A stretch of 64,000 nt of DNA from Phaeosaccion multiseriatum (lineage: Eukaryota; Ochrophyta, other classes), in NCBI GenBank assembly GCA_965112735.1, contig OZ218951.1, forward strand, positions 3,410,001 to 3,474,000, in the 5' to 3' direction. The translations under genes and the position numbers were made by a program. Of the stretch, positions 29,566-40,252 are shown one piece after another (position 1 is the stretch's first letter; the number at the start of each line of letters is the position of its first letter). Below the pieces are notes generated by a model, which searched no databases, was not told the DNA's origin, and was given only the letters and a program-made list of their open reading frames with translations.

Positions 29566-31897
29566 CTGCTCCTACAGCTGCTGCTGCTTAGGTCCGCTGC
29601 TTAGTTCCGCTGCTTAGTTGCCTCTTCGGGAAATGCCATGGCGGACCCAGATAGACTCTAGAGGACTTCCTGTACTCCTTCCTTCCTTCGCTCCCTCCCT
29701 CCCTCCCTCCCTCCCTCCCTCCCTCCCTTCCCTCCTCATTCCTTCCTTCCTTCCTTCCTTCCTTCCTTCCTTCCTTCCTTCCTTCCTTCCTTCCTTCCTT
29801 CCTTCCTTCCTTCCTTCCTTCCTTCCTTCCGTCTTTCCTAATGGGACTCGCTCTCTATTCTGCCGAACGCGAAGGCCGAAGCGAGACCAATCCTCCCCAA
29901 ACCCCCCTGCCTCTCATCGTCTTAGCTGAAGCTAACCGGTGACACTGAGCCTCCTCTCTACCACACCCACTTGCGTCTCTTTCCTCCACGTCTTACCCCC
30001 ACTCCTTGCGGCCCCTGCTGCTCTTCCAACCAACCAACCAACCAACCAACCAATCTTCCCCTCCCTCCCCACCCATTGACCTACCTACCCCTCCCCCCCT
30101 CCCTCCCTCCCAACCAACCAACCAACCAACCAACCAACCAATTGCAACCCCCTAACCACCAAAGTCCACAACGCACGGCAGCCACGAGTGCCTGTCCTTC
30201 CGCAAGAACTTCTTCGTGTCCTGCTACTGCGTGCAAGAGCTGGTGGCGGCCGTTGAGGACAAGGGCTGGATAGAGGGACCGAAGGCGCTCATGGGAGACG
30301 AAGAGCTCGATGAACTGTGTAGGGATGTCGTGATTACCTATCTCAAGGTGTACGGACTCCGAGCCTTCGTGTCGGTGACCATTGTGGTGGTGAATGCGCT
30401 GCTCACGTGGGTGATGCGCAAGCTTGCCACGTTGGAGAGGTGAGAGAGTTGGATGGAGGGAGGGAGGGAGGGAGGGACGTGTGGAGGGAGGGAGGGAGGG
30501 AGGGGGGAGGGAGGGAGGGAGGGAGGGAGGGAGGGAGGGAGGGAGGGAGGGTAATGAGGAAGAACGGGATGGATGGAGTGCAGGGAGAGAGGGCGACTTC
30601 CCCTTGGCCCCGCCACACAAGAGCTCTAAAGCATCGCTATCACTCATCGCTATCACTCGTCGTCAGTTACCCCTCTCTTCCTCCCTCAACTCATCCCTTC
30701 ACTCCCTCCCTCCCCCCCTCCCTCCCCTCCCTCCCTCCCTATCTCCACAGACACAAGAGCGGCAGTGGCGAGGCCAAGAGCGCCGCCACGCACATGTTCC
30801 TGGCCATGTTTCTCAACACCGCCATCATTGTGCTGCTGGCCAACTCCACGTGGAGCTTGTTGGGCATCCTCGAATCCCATTCAGACACACCCGTTTTCGG
30901 CAGGGAGTGGTACGTTAGGGTTTGTTTTTATCTGTGTGTGTATGTGTGTGTGTGTTTCTGTGTGTATGTACTTATGTGTGCATGTGCGTGTGTGTGCGTG
31001 CAGGGAGTGGTACGATGTGGGTCCGTCACTCCGTCGATCCGTCACTTCATCGTCCTCCCCTCTCCGCTCCCTCCTCCCCCCTCCTCCCTCCTCCCCGCTC
31101 CTTCCCCCCTCCTCCTTCAAACCCCCCCCTCCTCCATCCCCCCCCCCCTTCAGGTATGTCGGTGTGGGGCAGGCCATCATCCTGACGATGGCACTTAATG
31201 TCTTTGTACCTCACCTCGGCCCCCTTCTCAAGGTGTTTATAGTGAACCCTCTGAAACGGAGGTTGTATGCGAAGAAAGCCGTTACACAGTCGCAACTCAA
31301 TGAGCTCTACAAAGGCCCACGGTTTCAGATTGAGGCACGGCTTGCAGCGATGCTCAATACCGTCTTTGTCACCCTCTTCTACTGCGGTGGTAAGAAAGTA
31401 GAGGTTTGAGAGCTGAAGAGAAGTGGCCACCCTGATTGTCCATCCATTGACTGCCATCCTTGTTTGTCCATCCATTGACTGCCATCCCTGATTGTCCATC
31501 CATGGACTGCCATCCCTGTTCGTCAATCCATTGACTGCCGTCGTTGCTAATAGCCGTGGCCTACTCCAAATGAAAGGATGGCACTCCATGGCGTATTTGC
31601 TGACTGAGGTGCTTTCATTGACATTGCTTCCCTCCGACAGGTATGCCTGTGCTGGTTTGGTTCGCGACGGTGTCCTTCCTTCTATCGAGTAGGCTGGACC
31701 GTATGTTGCTGCTGCGCTACTACTCGCGCCCTCCGCAGTACAACGCTGGCATTGTGCAGGTGAGGAGGACGGGAGAAGAGGGGGAGGAGGGTGTGAGTGA
31801 ATGTGTTTATGTGTGTGTGCGTGTGTGCGTTTGTGTGTGTGACTGCGTGTGTGTGTTGGTGCATGCGTGTGTGTGTGTGTGTGCGTGTGTTGGTGCA

Positions 31898-31944
<47 letters not shown>

Positions 31945-32444
31945 GCGTGGGTGCGTGTGTGAGTGTGATGCGTGTGTGTGTGTGTGTGGGTGCATGCGCC
32001 TCAGTACTTCCCATCCTACCCACCCCCGACCAACCCCCACCGCACTCCCATCACCCACCCCCCCTCACCCCACCCATTGACTTATGCACCCACCCATTAT
32101 TGGCATATTGACTCATCGACCCACCCACTTATTATTGACTTCCGTACCCACCCAAACAGGAGTTCCCCCAGCTGCTGCCCCTCGCGGTGATTATGTTCCT
32201 CCTGGTCTCCGCCGTGATGGTGGCACAAGACGAACTTGTAACCGCTTACTCTTCCGAAACGCTCGTCAACATCATCGGGGAAGACGTGCCCTACGCGCCT
32301 CAGCTCGGCAAGCCCAACGTGTTCGTGCTGCTGCTGCTCCTTGCCCTGTATGTGCTACACTTCGTCATCCGTGCAGTCGCCAAGCCGCTTTGGAAAGTCA
32401 TCAGGGGCGTCTTGTTTGGCGTCAAGGGGGAGGGCGAAGGCAAC

Positions 32445-32510
<66 letters not shown>

Positions 32511-32684
32511 TGTGTTTGTGTCTGTGTGTGTGCGTGAGCAGCGGTTAATTACGTGTTGATCGTGCCCACTCGCCCGCCGTCGGAGCCACACCTTGTCCAA
32601 AGCAAGCATATCTACATATCTGTTCTGTTCTCGTTACTGACTCAATTATACTGCACTTCTACTCCCCACACACACGCACGCACA

Positions 32685-32769
<85 letters not shown>

Positions 32770-35514
32770 ACACATACGCACACCCACACCCACCCACACA
32801 CATACCTACCCAGGGTGGCACCCCTATCCACAAACCTGACCGTGAGACAACAAAAGGCCTCTTACAGCGGTGCCTTCATCATCAACATGAGTACCAATCA
32901 GACCTTCTACCACGCCCAGCACGGCCGCCTGTCCAAGCCGGACTATAAGGCGGGGTGGAGGGTGATGAACGACGGCATGTCTGTGTGTCGCCTCTGGACC
33001 AGAGACGGGGTCTGTGCAGGGGTGCATCATAAGGTAGGGGGGGGTATAGGGTGCAAGGGTATAGGGGTATAGGGGTATAGGGGTATAGGGGTATCGGGGT
33101 ATAGGGGTATATAGTATGGTATATACTATATACCCCCCACTACTGTATTGGGTATAGCGGGATAGGGTATATGCCCCCCATTACGGTTTCGGGTATAGGG
33201 TATAGGGTATAGGGGCATATAGGGTAGAGAGAGAAGGGATATAGGGTAGGGGCTTGGGTAGTGTACATAAAAGTAGGTAGAGAACGGAGGACGGAGCTCC
33301 AGACCAGGGAAGGAGTCTGCGCAGGGATGCGTAATGGGGCAGGGTATGCCACACAATGCCCACAACCAATCAACCGACCGAACCAAGCCTCCCTCCCTCC
33401 TTTCCTCCCGGCCAACCAACCAACCAACCACACCCACCCACACCCTTTCATCTCCTTTCCAAACCGAACCACATCAAACCAACTCAAACCGGACCAAATC
33501 AAACCATACCATACTAAACCAAACCAAACCGAACCAAACCAACAATAGGCCCGTTCCAAGCGCAAGACGTGGGAGATGCTCTCGAAGCAAGGTTTGCACT
33601 CATACCTCATTAAGGACAACATTCGCTACCTCACGGCCCTCGAGATGCTCGCCCACGGCAAGGAGCTCGAGTCAGAGAGGCAGAGAGAGGACGAGGCAGG
33701 CAAGAAGTTTAAGGGAGACCTGTTCGACAGCGAGGAGGAAGGTGCGTGGGTGGGTAGGTGGGTAGGTGGGTGGATGGGTGGATGGGTGGATGGGTGGGTG
33801 GGTGGATGGGTGGATGGGTGGATGGGTGGGTGGGTGGGTGGATGGGTGGGTGGATCGGTGGATGGGTGGATGGGTGGATGGGTGGATGGGTGGATGGGTG
33901 GATGGGTGGATGGGTGGATGGGTGGATGGGTGGATGGGTGGGTGGGTGGATGGGTGGGTGGGTGGGTGGGTGGATGGGTGGATGGGTGGATGGGTGGATG
34001 GGTGGATGGGTGGATGGGTAGATGGGGTGGAGTGAGGTGGGTGCGTGCGTGTGTGGGGGTGGTCTGGTCTCTTCCTCTTGCTATCATCATGCTTTTGTTC
34101 TTCGTTCTTTCCTGTTTGTGAGCCTTATTGAGGCAATTCACCCACGCCTATGCCCACGCCTTCACCCCCTCTCCCTCCACTCAGCACCCCCTCCCCCTCG
34201 CGAATCCCTATCCATCCACTGCCATACTCTCCCCATCCACTGCCATCCCTCCCCCATCCACTACCATCCCACTCCCCATCCCCCCACCCCCTCGCCAATC
34301 CTTATCCATCCACTGCCATCCCCCAACCCCCCCCCCTCCACACCTACCCACGAATCTCAATGAAACCGATCCACATGTTCATTGACTGACTGAACTGAGC
34401 AGACAAGCGCAGTCAGATGCGCAAGTCCCCCTCCGTGCAGCAGCTCGTGGGCCGCTTGCCCAGCTACAAGGACCTCAAGGCCGGCCTCGAATCAAGCGTC
34501 GACACACTGGAGGCTAGCATTGAGAAGGGGCTGGAGCGGCTGCCGAGTGTCAAGGATGTTCTGCTCAACAAGAGCAAGAGTGGCGACGAGAATATGGGAG
34601 GAGGGAAGGAAAGGAAGGAAGAGGAGCAAGAGGAGGAGGAGGAGGGCGAGGAAGGCGCCGTCGCGAAGTCTGCAACTAAAAGTGGTGTGGGAGGAGATGG
34701 AGGAGACACGGCGCACGATGATGTAACTGTCAAGTCCGACTTCGGTCCTGCTGGGCCGTCACAGCAGCTGCTGGGGGCGGAGGACCTGGGGGCGGAACAG
34801 GTTGACGACGACGACAACGAGGACGACGACGACGCAGATTCCAACTCGAGCACCACGGCGAGCAAGTCATCGGACAAGGGCACAGACATCACCACCCCTA
34901 CTGGCTCTAGCCCTGGCACAGGAAGGGGCACCTTGTCTTCCAAGGCACCTGTCAGTGAAGTAGACTCTGTGCCCCATGCCTCTCCATCCGTCGGGCCGGC
35001 GGCAGGGACAGCAGCAGGGCCACCACCTTCCGCTGCGGTTGGTACTACGGCTGCTACTACCACTCCTGCTGGTACTGCGGCTCCTGCTGCTAGTGCTACA
35101 AGCGCGGATACTACTACTACTGCTACTGTTACCGCCACCGCCACCGCCACCGCTGCTACTACCGCTACCGCTGCTACAACTCCTGCTCCTTCTCCACCCA
35201 ACGAGGCTGGGCCTGTGGAGGAACCGGGCGGGGAGGGAGGGGCGAAAGAGGGGAAAGGGGAGGAGGGAGGAGCGAAAGAGGGGAAGGGGGAGGAGGGAGG
35301 GGCGAAAGAGGAGGAGGGAGGGGCGAAAGAGGGGAAGGGGGAGGAGGGAGGGGCGAAAGAGGGGAAGGGGGAGGAGGGAGGGGCGAAAGAGGAGGAGGGA
35401 GGGGCGAAAGAGGGGAAGGGGGAGGAGGGAGGGGCGAAAGAGGGGGAAGAGGAGGAGGGAGCGGCCCCCTCGGCTGCAGCGGAGGAGCCAGGAGTGGCGG
35501 ATCAAGCAATGTGA
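19828..35514 (+). CDS. OSCA/TMEM63 (DUF221/RSN1-7TM)-type channel-like membrane protein
   Basis: Twenty-three exons join in phase to about 2194 aa: 19828-20842, 21068-21360, 22318-22506, 22794-22937, 23110-23181, 23655-23746, 24130-24214, 24477-25186, 25631-25726, 26309-26633, 27115-27320, 27638-27875, 28294-28491, 28778-28874, 29299-29522, 30165-30439, 30751-30909, 31154-31389, 31641-31759, 32160-32446, 32814-33033, 33549-33741, 34403-35514. Family marks: membrane segments in exons 4 and 6, cytosolic RRM-like start [12 protein letters not shown], later [20 protein letters not shown], then [20 protein letters not shown] leading into the pore-side helices of exons 13-20 (ending [15 protein letters not shown]). 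OSCA/TMEM63 proteins are stretch- or osmo-gated cation channels. Odd: a 430-residue His/Glu/Gly-rich N-terminus, two hydrophobic segments inside the cytosolic loop (exon 8), a Cys-rich luminal loop (exons 13-16), and an acidic repetitive tail. The exon 9 acceptor could instead be near 25417. Confidence 0.85.
21580..22310 (+). repeat. 17-bp minisatellite with CCCTAACCC core in OSCA-like intron 2
   Basis: The unit CTACCCTAACCCACCCA repeats in tandem about 40 times. Most copies are identical. Toward the 3' end ACCCACACCC variants replace ACCCTAACCC at regular spacing. The array reaches within about 15 bp of the acceptor at 22317. Confidence 0.95.
22507..22793 (+). repeat. OSCA-like intron 3 with complementary (GGGA)n and (CCCT)n
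   Basis: (GGGA)n at about 22536-22581 follows the donor. (CCCT)n at about 22660-22785 precedes the acceptor at 22793. The two tracts are reverse complements and could pair in the transcript. Confidence 0.85.
23560..23650 (+). repeat. (CCCT)n before exon 6 acceptor
   Basis: A near-pure (TCCC)n tract ends just before the acceptor CGCTCAG at 23654 and acts as the pyrimidine tract of intron 5. The rest of intron 5 (23182-23560) holds repeated ACGTGTCCTT-like words and GACATCCTGCTT repeats. Confidence 0.85.
23871..24006 (+). repeat. (TTCC)n tract in OSCA-like intron 6
   Basis: About 135 bp of pure TTCC repeats lie in intron 6 (23747-24129). Confidence 0.97.
24335..24463 (+). repeat. (CCCT)n tract in OSCA-like intron 7
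   Basis: The tetranucleotide tract precedes the unusual acceptor ATAATAAAG at 24476. Confidence 0.9.
25187..25630 (+). repeat. Intron 8 with (CTAC)n/(CTCC)n and the CTGTATCACCAACTG word
   Basis: (CTCC/CTAC)n covers about 25220-25362. The word CCTGTATCACCAACTGCC sits at 25581-25598, about 30 bp before the acceptor GCCATCAG at 25630. Confidence 0.8.
25727..26308 (+). repeat. Intron 9 with (GAGGGT)n and (GGGA)n
   Basis: The hexamer GAGGGT repeats at about 25826-25922, with GAGGAT variants. (GGGA)n covers about 25988-26130. A pyrimidine-rich TTCC/CCCT stretch precedes the acceptor at 26308. Confidence 0.85.
26634..27114 (+). repeat. Intron 10 with imperfect tandem units
   Basis: GGGTGGGTGCGTGCG and GTAAGTCAATGGGTGG repeats lie at 26640-26800. 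Then come three copies of a unit of about 55-60 bp beginning GGATAGATAAA near 26925, 26970 and 27018. Confidence 0.7.
27876..28293 (+). repeat. Intron 12 with (GAGT)n and the CTGTATCACCAACTG word
   Basis: (GAGT)n with GAGC and GAAT variants covers about 27890-28138. CCTGTATCACCAACTGCCC sits at 28259-28277, just ahead of the CTAAC and acceptor CTCACAG at 28293. Confidence 0.85.
28600..28760 (+). repeat. TGCCATCTGCTTGT repeats in intron 13
   Basis: TGCCATCTGCTTGT and TGCCATCTGTTTGG alternate about six times, then TGCTGCCATCCACTGGCG precedes the acceptor at 28777. The repeated GCCATC core resembles the CCATCCACTGCCATCC word. Confidence 0.7.
29523..30164 (+). repeat. Intron 15 with (TTCC)n and (CCAA)n
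   Basis: (CTG)n-like triplets lie at 29530-29560, (CCCT)n at 29690-29727, (TTCC)n at 29740-29830, and (CCAA)n at 30027-30052 and 30108-30140, just before the acceptor CCAAAG at 30164. Confidence 0.85.
30440..30750 (+). repeat. Intron 16 with complementary (GGGA)n and (CCCT)n
   Basis: (GGGA)n at about 30457-30551 follows the donor. (CCCT)n at about 30698-30740 precedes the acceptor at 30750. The arrangement is the same as in intron 3. Confidence 0.85.
30901..31014 (+). repeat. Duplicated splice-donor segment at exon 17
   Basis: CAGGGAGTGGTACG occurs at 30901-30914, where it spans the exon 17 donor, and again exactly at 31001-31014 inside the intron. Confidence 0.85.
31760..32159 (+). repeat. 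Intron 19 with (GT)n-type repeats
   Basis: (GT)n and GTGTGTGCGTGTGTTGGTGCATGC-type repeats cover about 31800-31992. CCCACCCATTGACTTATG-like repeats follow to the acceptor at 32159. Confidence 0.8.
32447..32813 (+). repeat. Intron 20 with (GT)n then (CA)n
   Basis: (GT)n lies at about 32446-32506 beside the donor, and (CA)n at about 32667-32766 before the acceptor. The two tracts are complementary and could pair across the intron. Confidence 0.85.
33034..33548 (+). repeat. Intron 21 with GGGGTATA repeats
   Basis: A 10-bp unit (GGGGTATAGG) repeats at about 33044-33115, with further GGGTATAGGG copies to 33240. The 3' part holds (CCAA)n-like ACCAACCAACC and AAACCAAACC repeats. Confidence 0.8.
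33742..34402 (+). repeat. Intron 22 with (GGGTGGAT)n and CCATCCACTGCCATCC words
   Basis: GGGT/GGAT repeats cover about 33745-34022. At least four CCATCCACTGCCATCC-type words lie between 34205 and 34325, before the acceptor at 34402. Confidence 0.85.
35225..35465 (+). repeat. In-frame tandem repeats coding the acidic C-terminus of the OSCA-like protein
   Basis: Purine-only DNA repeats encode [10 protein letters not shown] and EEGGAKE modules, about nine modules in tandem. It ends about 45 bp before the stop codon. Confidence 0.9.
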
Positions 35515-35562
35515 TGATGCAGCGGAGGAGCCGCCCCAGGAGTGGCGGATCAAGCAATGTGA
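35476..35562 (+). repeat. Tandem duplication across the stop codon
   Basis: A unit of about 42 bp, from GCAGCGGAGGAGCC to GATCAAGCAATGTGATG, occurs twice. The first copy contains the TGA at 35514; the second lies in the 3' untranslated region. Confidence 0.85.
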
Positions 35563-35857
35563 TGCCTATGCCGGAGCGATTGCGCACCTTTCCGCCTTTA
35601 GATAGTCCAAGGTAGCATAGAAGGAAAGTGCAGTAATTACAAAAAAGAAAGGGGATTTAGTCCAGCCAGCCAGTGGCTGCACACCCGACAAGATCGAGCA
35701 ACTGAACTCAAATTCAAACTCAAATTCATGTTTTGTTGACATAATTATGTAACGTCTGATAGCCCCTGTTCGGCGTTTTTTTTGGTTTTGGGCGAAGAAG
35801 AGCTAGAGAGGGCCGCAGAAAACAGAGGGAGAGAGCCGAGTGGACCCACAGGTGTGC

Positions 35858-38458
35858 ATGGCCAATGAATCCCCCCGCCGCCGCCCCTCGAGTGAGCAGG
35901 GGAACGGGCTGGGGGAGCTGCTGGACAATGAGGGCTTCCACCCTCCGGATACCGCGCCAAGCGGTGGGAGTAGAGCTGGTGTTCGGACAAGCGCGTCCAC
36001 GATGCTTCCCCTGGTTGTGCCCACAACTTCTATTCAAACGGAGGACACTGCACTCCAGGGAGACGAGGAAAGCACGCATCAGCAGATCCTTGGGGAGGAG
36101 TCGTCCATCAATGATGATGGGCAAACAGCAAAAGACCCCCAACAGTCGCAGTACGGGACGAACACAGAGGCAGAGCAGACAGATGGGGGCGGGGGAGATG
36201 CAGCGGGGGAGAGAGAGCCCGAGCGCTCACATGCACAGGCAGCAGCACGGCAGCGGCAGAAGTCGCCACAAAGAAGACAAAGTGGTTTGGGAAGCCATGG
36301 CTGGCGAGGCGGTGCTGACACCAACCAAGAGCAAGAGGAGGAGGAAGAAGTGAGTCGTTTTATGCGCGATGCACAAGGCCTCCCTGTGCTGGACTGCGAA
36401 GGCCGCCCCATGAAGAGGGTGAAGTGGAAGCCGCAGAACCAGGCGCAGCGTCTCAAGTACGAGCGCATCAAGCAGGCGATGGTTGGCCCCGAGTCCGTGC
36501 AAGGGTGGCTACAGACGGTTACCCTCACCCCTGCAGACCTCATGGTACCCGAGGCCCTAAGGAAGGCGGCGGCGACGCACATCAGAGGAAGTCTGCTGGG
36601 CCAGGTGCAGGACCCTGGGCTGTGTCCGAGCAACGACATTGTGCTCAAGAGGAGCGGACAATTGAGGAAGGTGCTGGCGGATGGAGCCGAGAAAGACGCC
36701 TTTGAAGACGCCGAGAGGATCACAGGTGAAGAGGAGGAGGAGGAGGAGGAGGAGGAGGAGGAGGAGGAGGAGGAGGAGGAGGAGGAGGAGGAGGAGGAGG
36801 AGGAGGAGGAGGAGGAGGAGGAGGAGGAGGAGGAGGAGGAGGAGGAGGAGGAGGAGGAGGAGGAGGGGGTGGAGAATATCACAGATTGTTTGGCTCCTCT
36901 CGCAACACTCGCTCTCGCCCTGCTTCAATGCGGTTGATACCATCTCATCCCTTCCCCTCCCCCTCGCCTCCCTTCCTTCCACCCCATCCCATCATTCTCT
37001 CCTCCCCCTTCTCCTCCTCCATCCTCAGCTGTGCGGAGGAAGTTGCATGAAGCCCAAGCCGCCCGATTGAACCGCAACCCACGCATGCTCGATGGCTTTG
37101 CGCTGCTCAGTGCCACGGGGGTGGAGCTCCCCGACGAGGCCCGTAGAGCAGACGTGAGTGGCCTCGGATATACCCTATTCACCTCCGAGGACATACTGTA
37201 TTTCTCAAGACTGGAACACGTGGACGCGGGAGACAATCGTCTCAATATGAATACCTTCGCCGGCTTGCCTCGGCTTGAGGAGCTGCGGTTACAGTGTAAC
37301 GCCATTGAGGACATTGGCCGTCGCCCGCCGCAGGGCAGCTTGAGCGCGTACTGCTACCCGGCCTTGCAGCGGCTGGACCTGAGCTATAACTCCCTGTCTC
37401 AGGTGTCCATCGCCGCTCTCTCCCACCTCCCTGCCCTGAAGGACCTCGACCTGACTTGTAACGGCCTCACGGAGCTGCCCGGCCAGATGGAGGGGATGAG
37501 GGTGCTGGAACGGTTGGTGCTGGAGCGGAATCAGTTCGAGGACCCGCTCGTCTTGGTCGGGCTCGGCCGCTTGCCGGCTCTACGTGAGCTCGACCTTGCC
37601 TTCAACTTCTTCAACAGATTCGACTTGTCAGGGCCCCAGCTGACGCCTCCGCTGACCGCTGGGAGTGCCGGTAACAACCAAGCGGAAGGAAGCTCTCCAC
37701 CCGGCTCTCCCAGCACTGCAGCCGCTGCTGCTGGTGCATCACCACCACCACCAACAACAACAACGACAACAACGGACCCACGTCACCAGCAACCGCAACC
37801 ACCTCCGGCTTCCCCCGCGTCGCTCCGACAAGTACCGCACCAGCGCCAGAACCAACAGCGTATCCAGGACGAGAAGGATGAGCGGGAGGCAGCCCGAGTG
37901 CCCTTTCCCATGCTGTCCACCCTGGACATGGCCTTCAATTACATTGCTTCGGAGGAGCACGTCTTGGAGGTGGCGTCACTATCAAGACTGGAGCGCATCA
38001 TCTTATATGGCAACCCTTTGTGCGGACCGACGGGCGAGGACCCGCTGGGGCTGTGCGTGGAGAACCTCGTAATGTATGCGGACGCTGCTCGGCAGGAGAG
38101 TTACCTCAACGGCACCGGGCTCTCCGCGGGGGTTAGCAGCACGGGGCTATGGAAGGGCGGCACGAGCAGCAGCGGCAAGAGTAAGAGGCACCGAAGCACC
38201 AATGTCAGTACCAGGCCGCTCGAGCCCATCACCGAGATGCCTCGTAAGAAGGCCAGCGCCAATACTCGCGGGCGGAGGAGGCCTTATGCGGACATTGGCA
38301 TGACGATGGTCAGTGAGGACCCCGTGCCGTTGGCCTCGTCCTTCCGGACAGAGGGCAACCATCGTTTGCAGAGGAGGATCGAGGAGGGGGCTAGAGTTCG
38401 CGCAGGAGGAGGAGGAGGAGGAGGAGGAGGGCGAGGAGGAGGAGCGGGCAAGAGGTCT

Positions 38459-38489
<31 letters not shown>

Positions 38490-39241
38490 CACAAGACATT
38501 GTTGAGGCTACGCTTAGGATGGCACATGAGCAGTCGGCCAGAAAGGCAAGGAGAGAGAAGGAGAACAAGACAAAGGCCAAGAGAGAGGAGGACCATACCT
38601 TCCTCACAGCCGTTGACGCCGAGGGTGGGCTGGAGGGGTTAGGGGAGGAGGTGGAGGAGGAGGACGAGGAGGGGGAGTGGGGGGAGGAGGGAGAGGATGA
38701 AGGGGGGGAGGAGGGAGAGGACGAGGAGGAGGAGGTGAACTCCCTGGGGGTGCCCAAGAGGCTACTGGGGAGGCCGATCGATGCGAGGCACCGGGGCGAC
38801 CCGTTGAAGTTGAGGATGGCAATCATGTCTCTTCGGCACGCACTCAAGCATCCGGTCAGCTCCGGCATGGACGTAACCGTCATGACGGCCAAGGGAGAGG
38901 GAGGAGGGGGGGGTGAGTCTGTGCTAGTGTCTGACAAGCACCGACAGGGGCCGTCGAGGGACACGCGTGCCTCGGTCGCCAGGAGCCTTCCGCGGCGGCC
39001 GTACCAGCTGCGGAGGCTGCAAGGGAGTATGCAGCAGGAGAGGGCGGAGCAGGAGCAGGCAGGGCTCGCGGTCAGGGGAGGGGGGCTGGGAGACGTGGAA
39101 CAGGTGGTGCGCGGGTTGAACGACAATGTAAGAGGGTTCGGCTTGGAGAAGAGGGTGCTGGAGGCAGGGGATCACAACCACCCGGGTATGGCGAGCCTCA
39201 TCCACATGGTCAATCAGGTCATGGATGAGATGTCCGCCTGA
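35858..39241 (+). CDS. Leucine-rich-repeat protein, XRRA1-like
   Basis: Two exons, 35858-36725 and 37029-39241, join in phase (ACA G|CT) to about 1026 aa. Exon 1 is disordered, then has FMRDAQGLPVLDCEGRPMKR and a helical part. Exon 2 opens with LNRNPRMLDGFALLSATGVE, the segment that precedes the repeats in XRRA1, followed by LRRs (LEHVDAGDNRLNMNTFAGLP, LQRLDLSYNSLSQVSIAALS, LKDLDLTCNGLTELPGQMEG, LRELDLAFNFFNRFDLSG), a Pro/Thr/Gln loop, then LSTLDMAFNYIASEEHVLEV and the cap ILYGNPLCGPTGEDPLGLC. The C-terminal half is disordered with Gly, Gln and Glu runs and ends VNQVMDEMSA. XRRA1 is poorly understood and is expressed in ciliated tissues in animals. Start ATG at 35858 is preceded in frame only by non-ATG codons. 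Confidence 0.8.
36726..37028 (+). repeat. Intron of XRRA1-like gene with (GGA)n
   Basis: (GAG)n covers about 36731-36866 right after the donor GTGAAG. If the intron were retained it would read as poly-Glu in frame before meeting a stop at 36935-36937. Confidence 0.85.
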
Positions 39242-40252
39242 ATGTAGAGCAGTTGCAGAGTAGAGCACAGCAAGGCCAGAAGCGGGTGACCAGGCCTGCT
39301 TACTTACTTGCCTGCTTGCCTCTTGCCTGCTTGCCTGCGTGTTTAGTTGCCTGCGTGACTGCTTGAGTGCTGTTTGTGTGTGTGTGTGTGTGCATCGGAT
39401 GTATGGATGGCAGTGGATGGAAGGGCGGGCGGATGGCAGCGGGAGGAGTTGCGGTGTGATGGCCTACGCCTTGCTTTTCCTTCAACCTCCATGGACCGCA
39501 CAAAGCACCATAGTAGCAGGACAACGGCAGGACAACGGCAGGACAACGGCAGTACGGAACTTGGTATTTGTGTTGTCCTGCACAGTATTGGGTATCGGGG
39601 CATTGAGAGCCCTGCTGGACATCAGCAAGACCCAAGTCCTTGTACTTGGAGTTCTATGCCCGTAAGGAGCACAATAGTAGCAGGACAACACGAAAGATCT
39701 TGAAAGTCGTGTCCTCCTTCCATTATTGTGCTTCTTACGGTGATAGAGATGGAAGTACAAGGACCTGGGCCTTGGTGTGGTCCAGCAGGGCTCGCTCTGT
39801 CTCAAGCCGTGACAATGGTGTATCGTAGATAGAAACGGCCCTAAAGGGCGACAATAATGATATCGTAGATTGGTCAATACATCTTGCGTTTTATTTGTCC
39901 ATATGGTCGAGTCGTTCTTCTCCCTGTCTTCCTCGCCCTCCCTCTATACTCGCGCTGGAGGGAGTAAGCTTCAGCAGCCTGGCAGGACTATCCTCACGCT
40001 GGAGGGAGGAAGCTTTTATCACGCTCCCTCCTGCGCGCGAGTGTGCAATAGAGTGGGCGACAGCTTTGCTTCTTCGTACCAAAGCGCCCGCCCTTACCCC
40101 CCTACCAGAGTGCGTGTTGGGCAAGCACAGTATTTGTGCCGTTCTTCTTCCTCCTTCCTCCTCAAGATGAGGGCTCCTTCACAACGATGCCATGTGCACC
40201 TTTCGCAGCATCGGCACTCACTGCGCTCCGTGGTCCTTGCTCTCTTCCTTCC
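39242..40252. other. Intergenic region between XRRA1-like and mL40 genes
   Basis: No gene is evident in this stretch of about 1 kb. It contains GGATGGCAGTGGATGG-type words near 39405-39440, GGACAACGGCA triplication at 39520-39550, and the inverted repeat listed separately. The stretch 39950-40020 has a direct repeat CTGGAGGGAG(T/G)AAGCTT. Confidence 0.6.
39606..39793. repeat. Imperfect inverted repeat, possible MITE-like hairpin
   Basis: The left arm (39606-39690) begins GAGCCCTGCTGGAC and includes GTCCTTGTACTT and AGCACAATA. The right arm (39708-39793) is its imperfect reverse complement (AAGTACAAGGACCTGGGC, GTCCAGCAGGGCTC). A partial third copy of AGCACCATAGTAGCAGGACA lies at 39504-39525. 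Confidence 0.75.
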
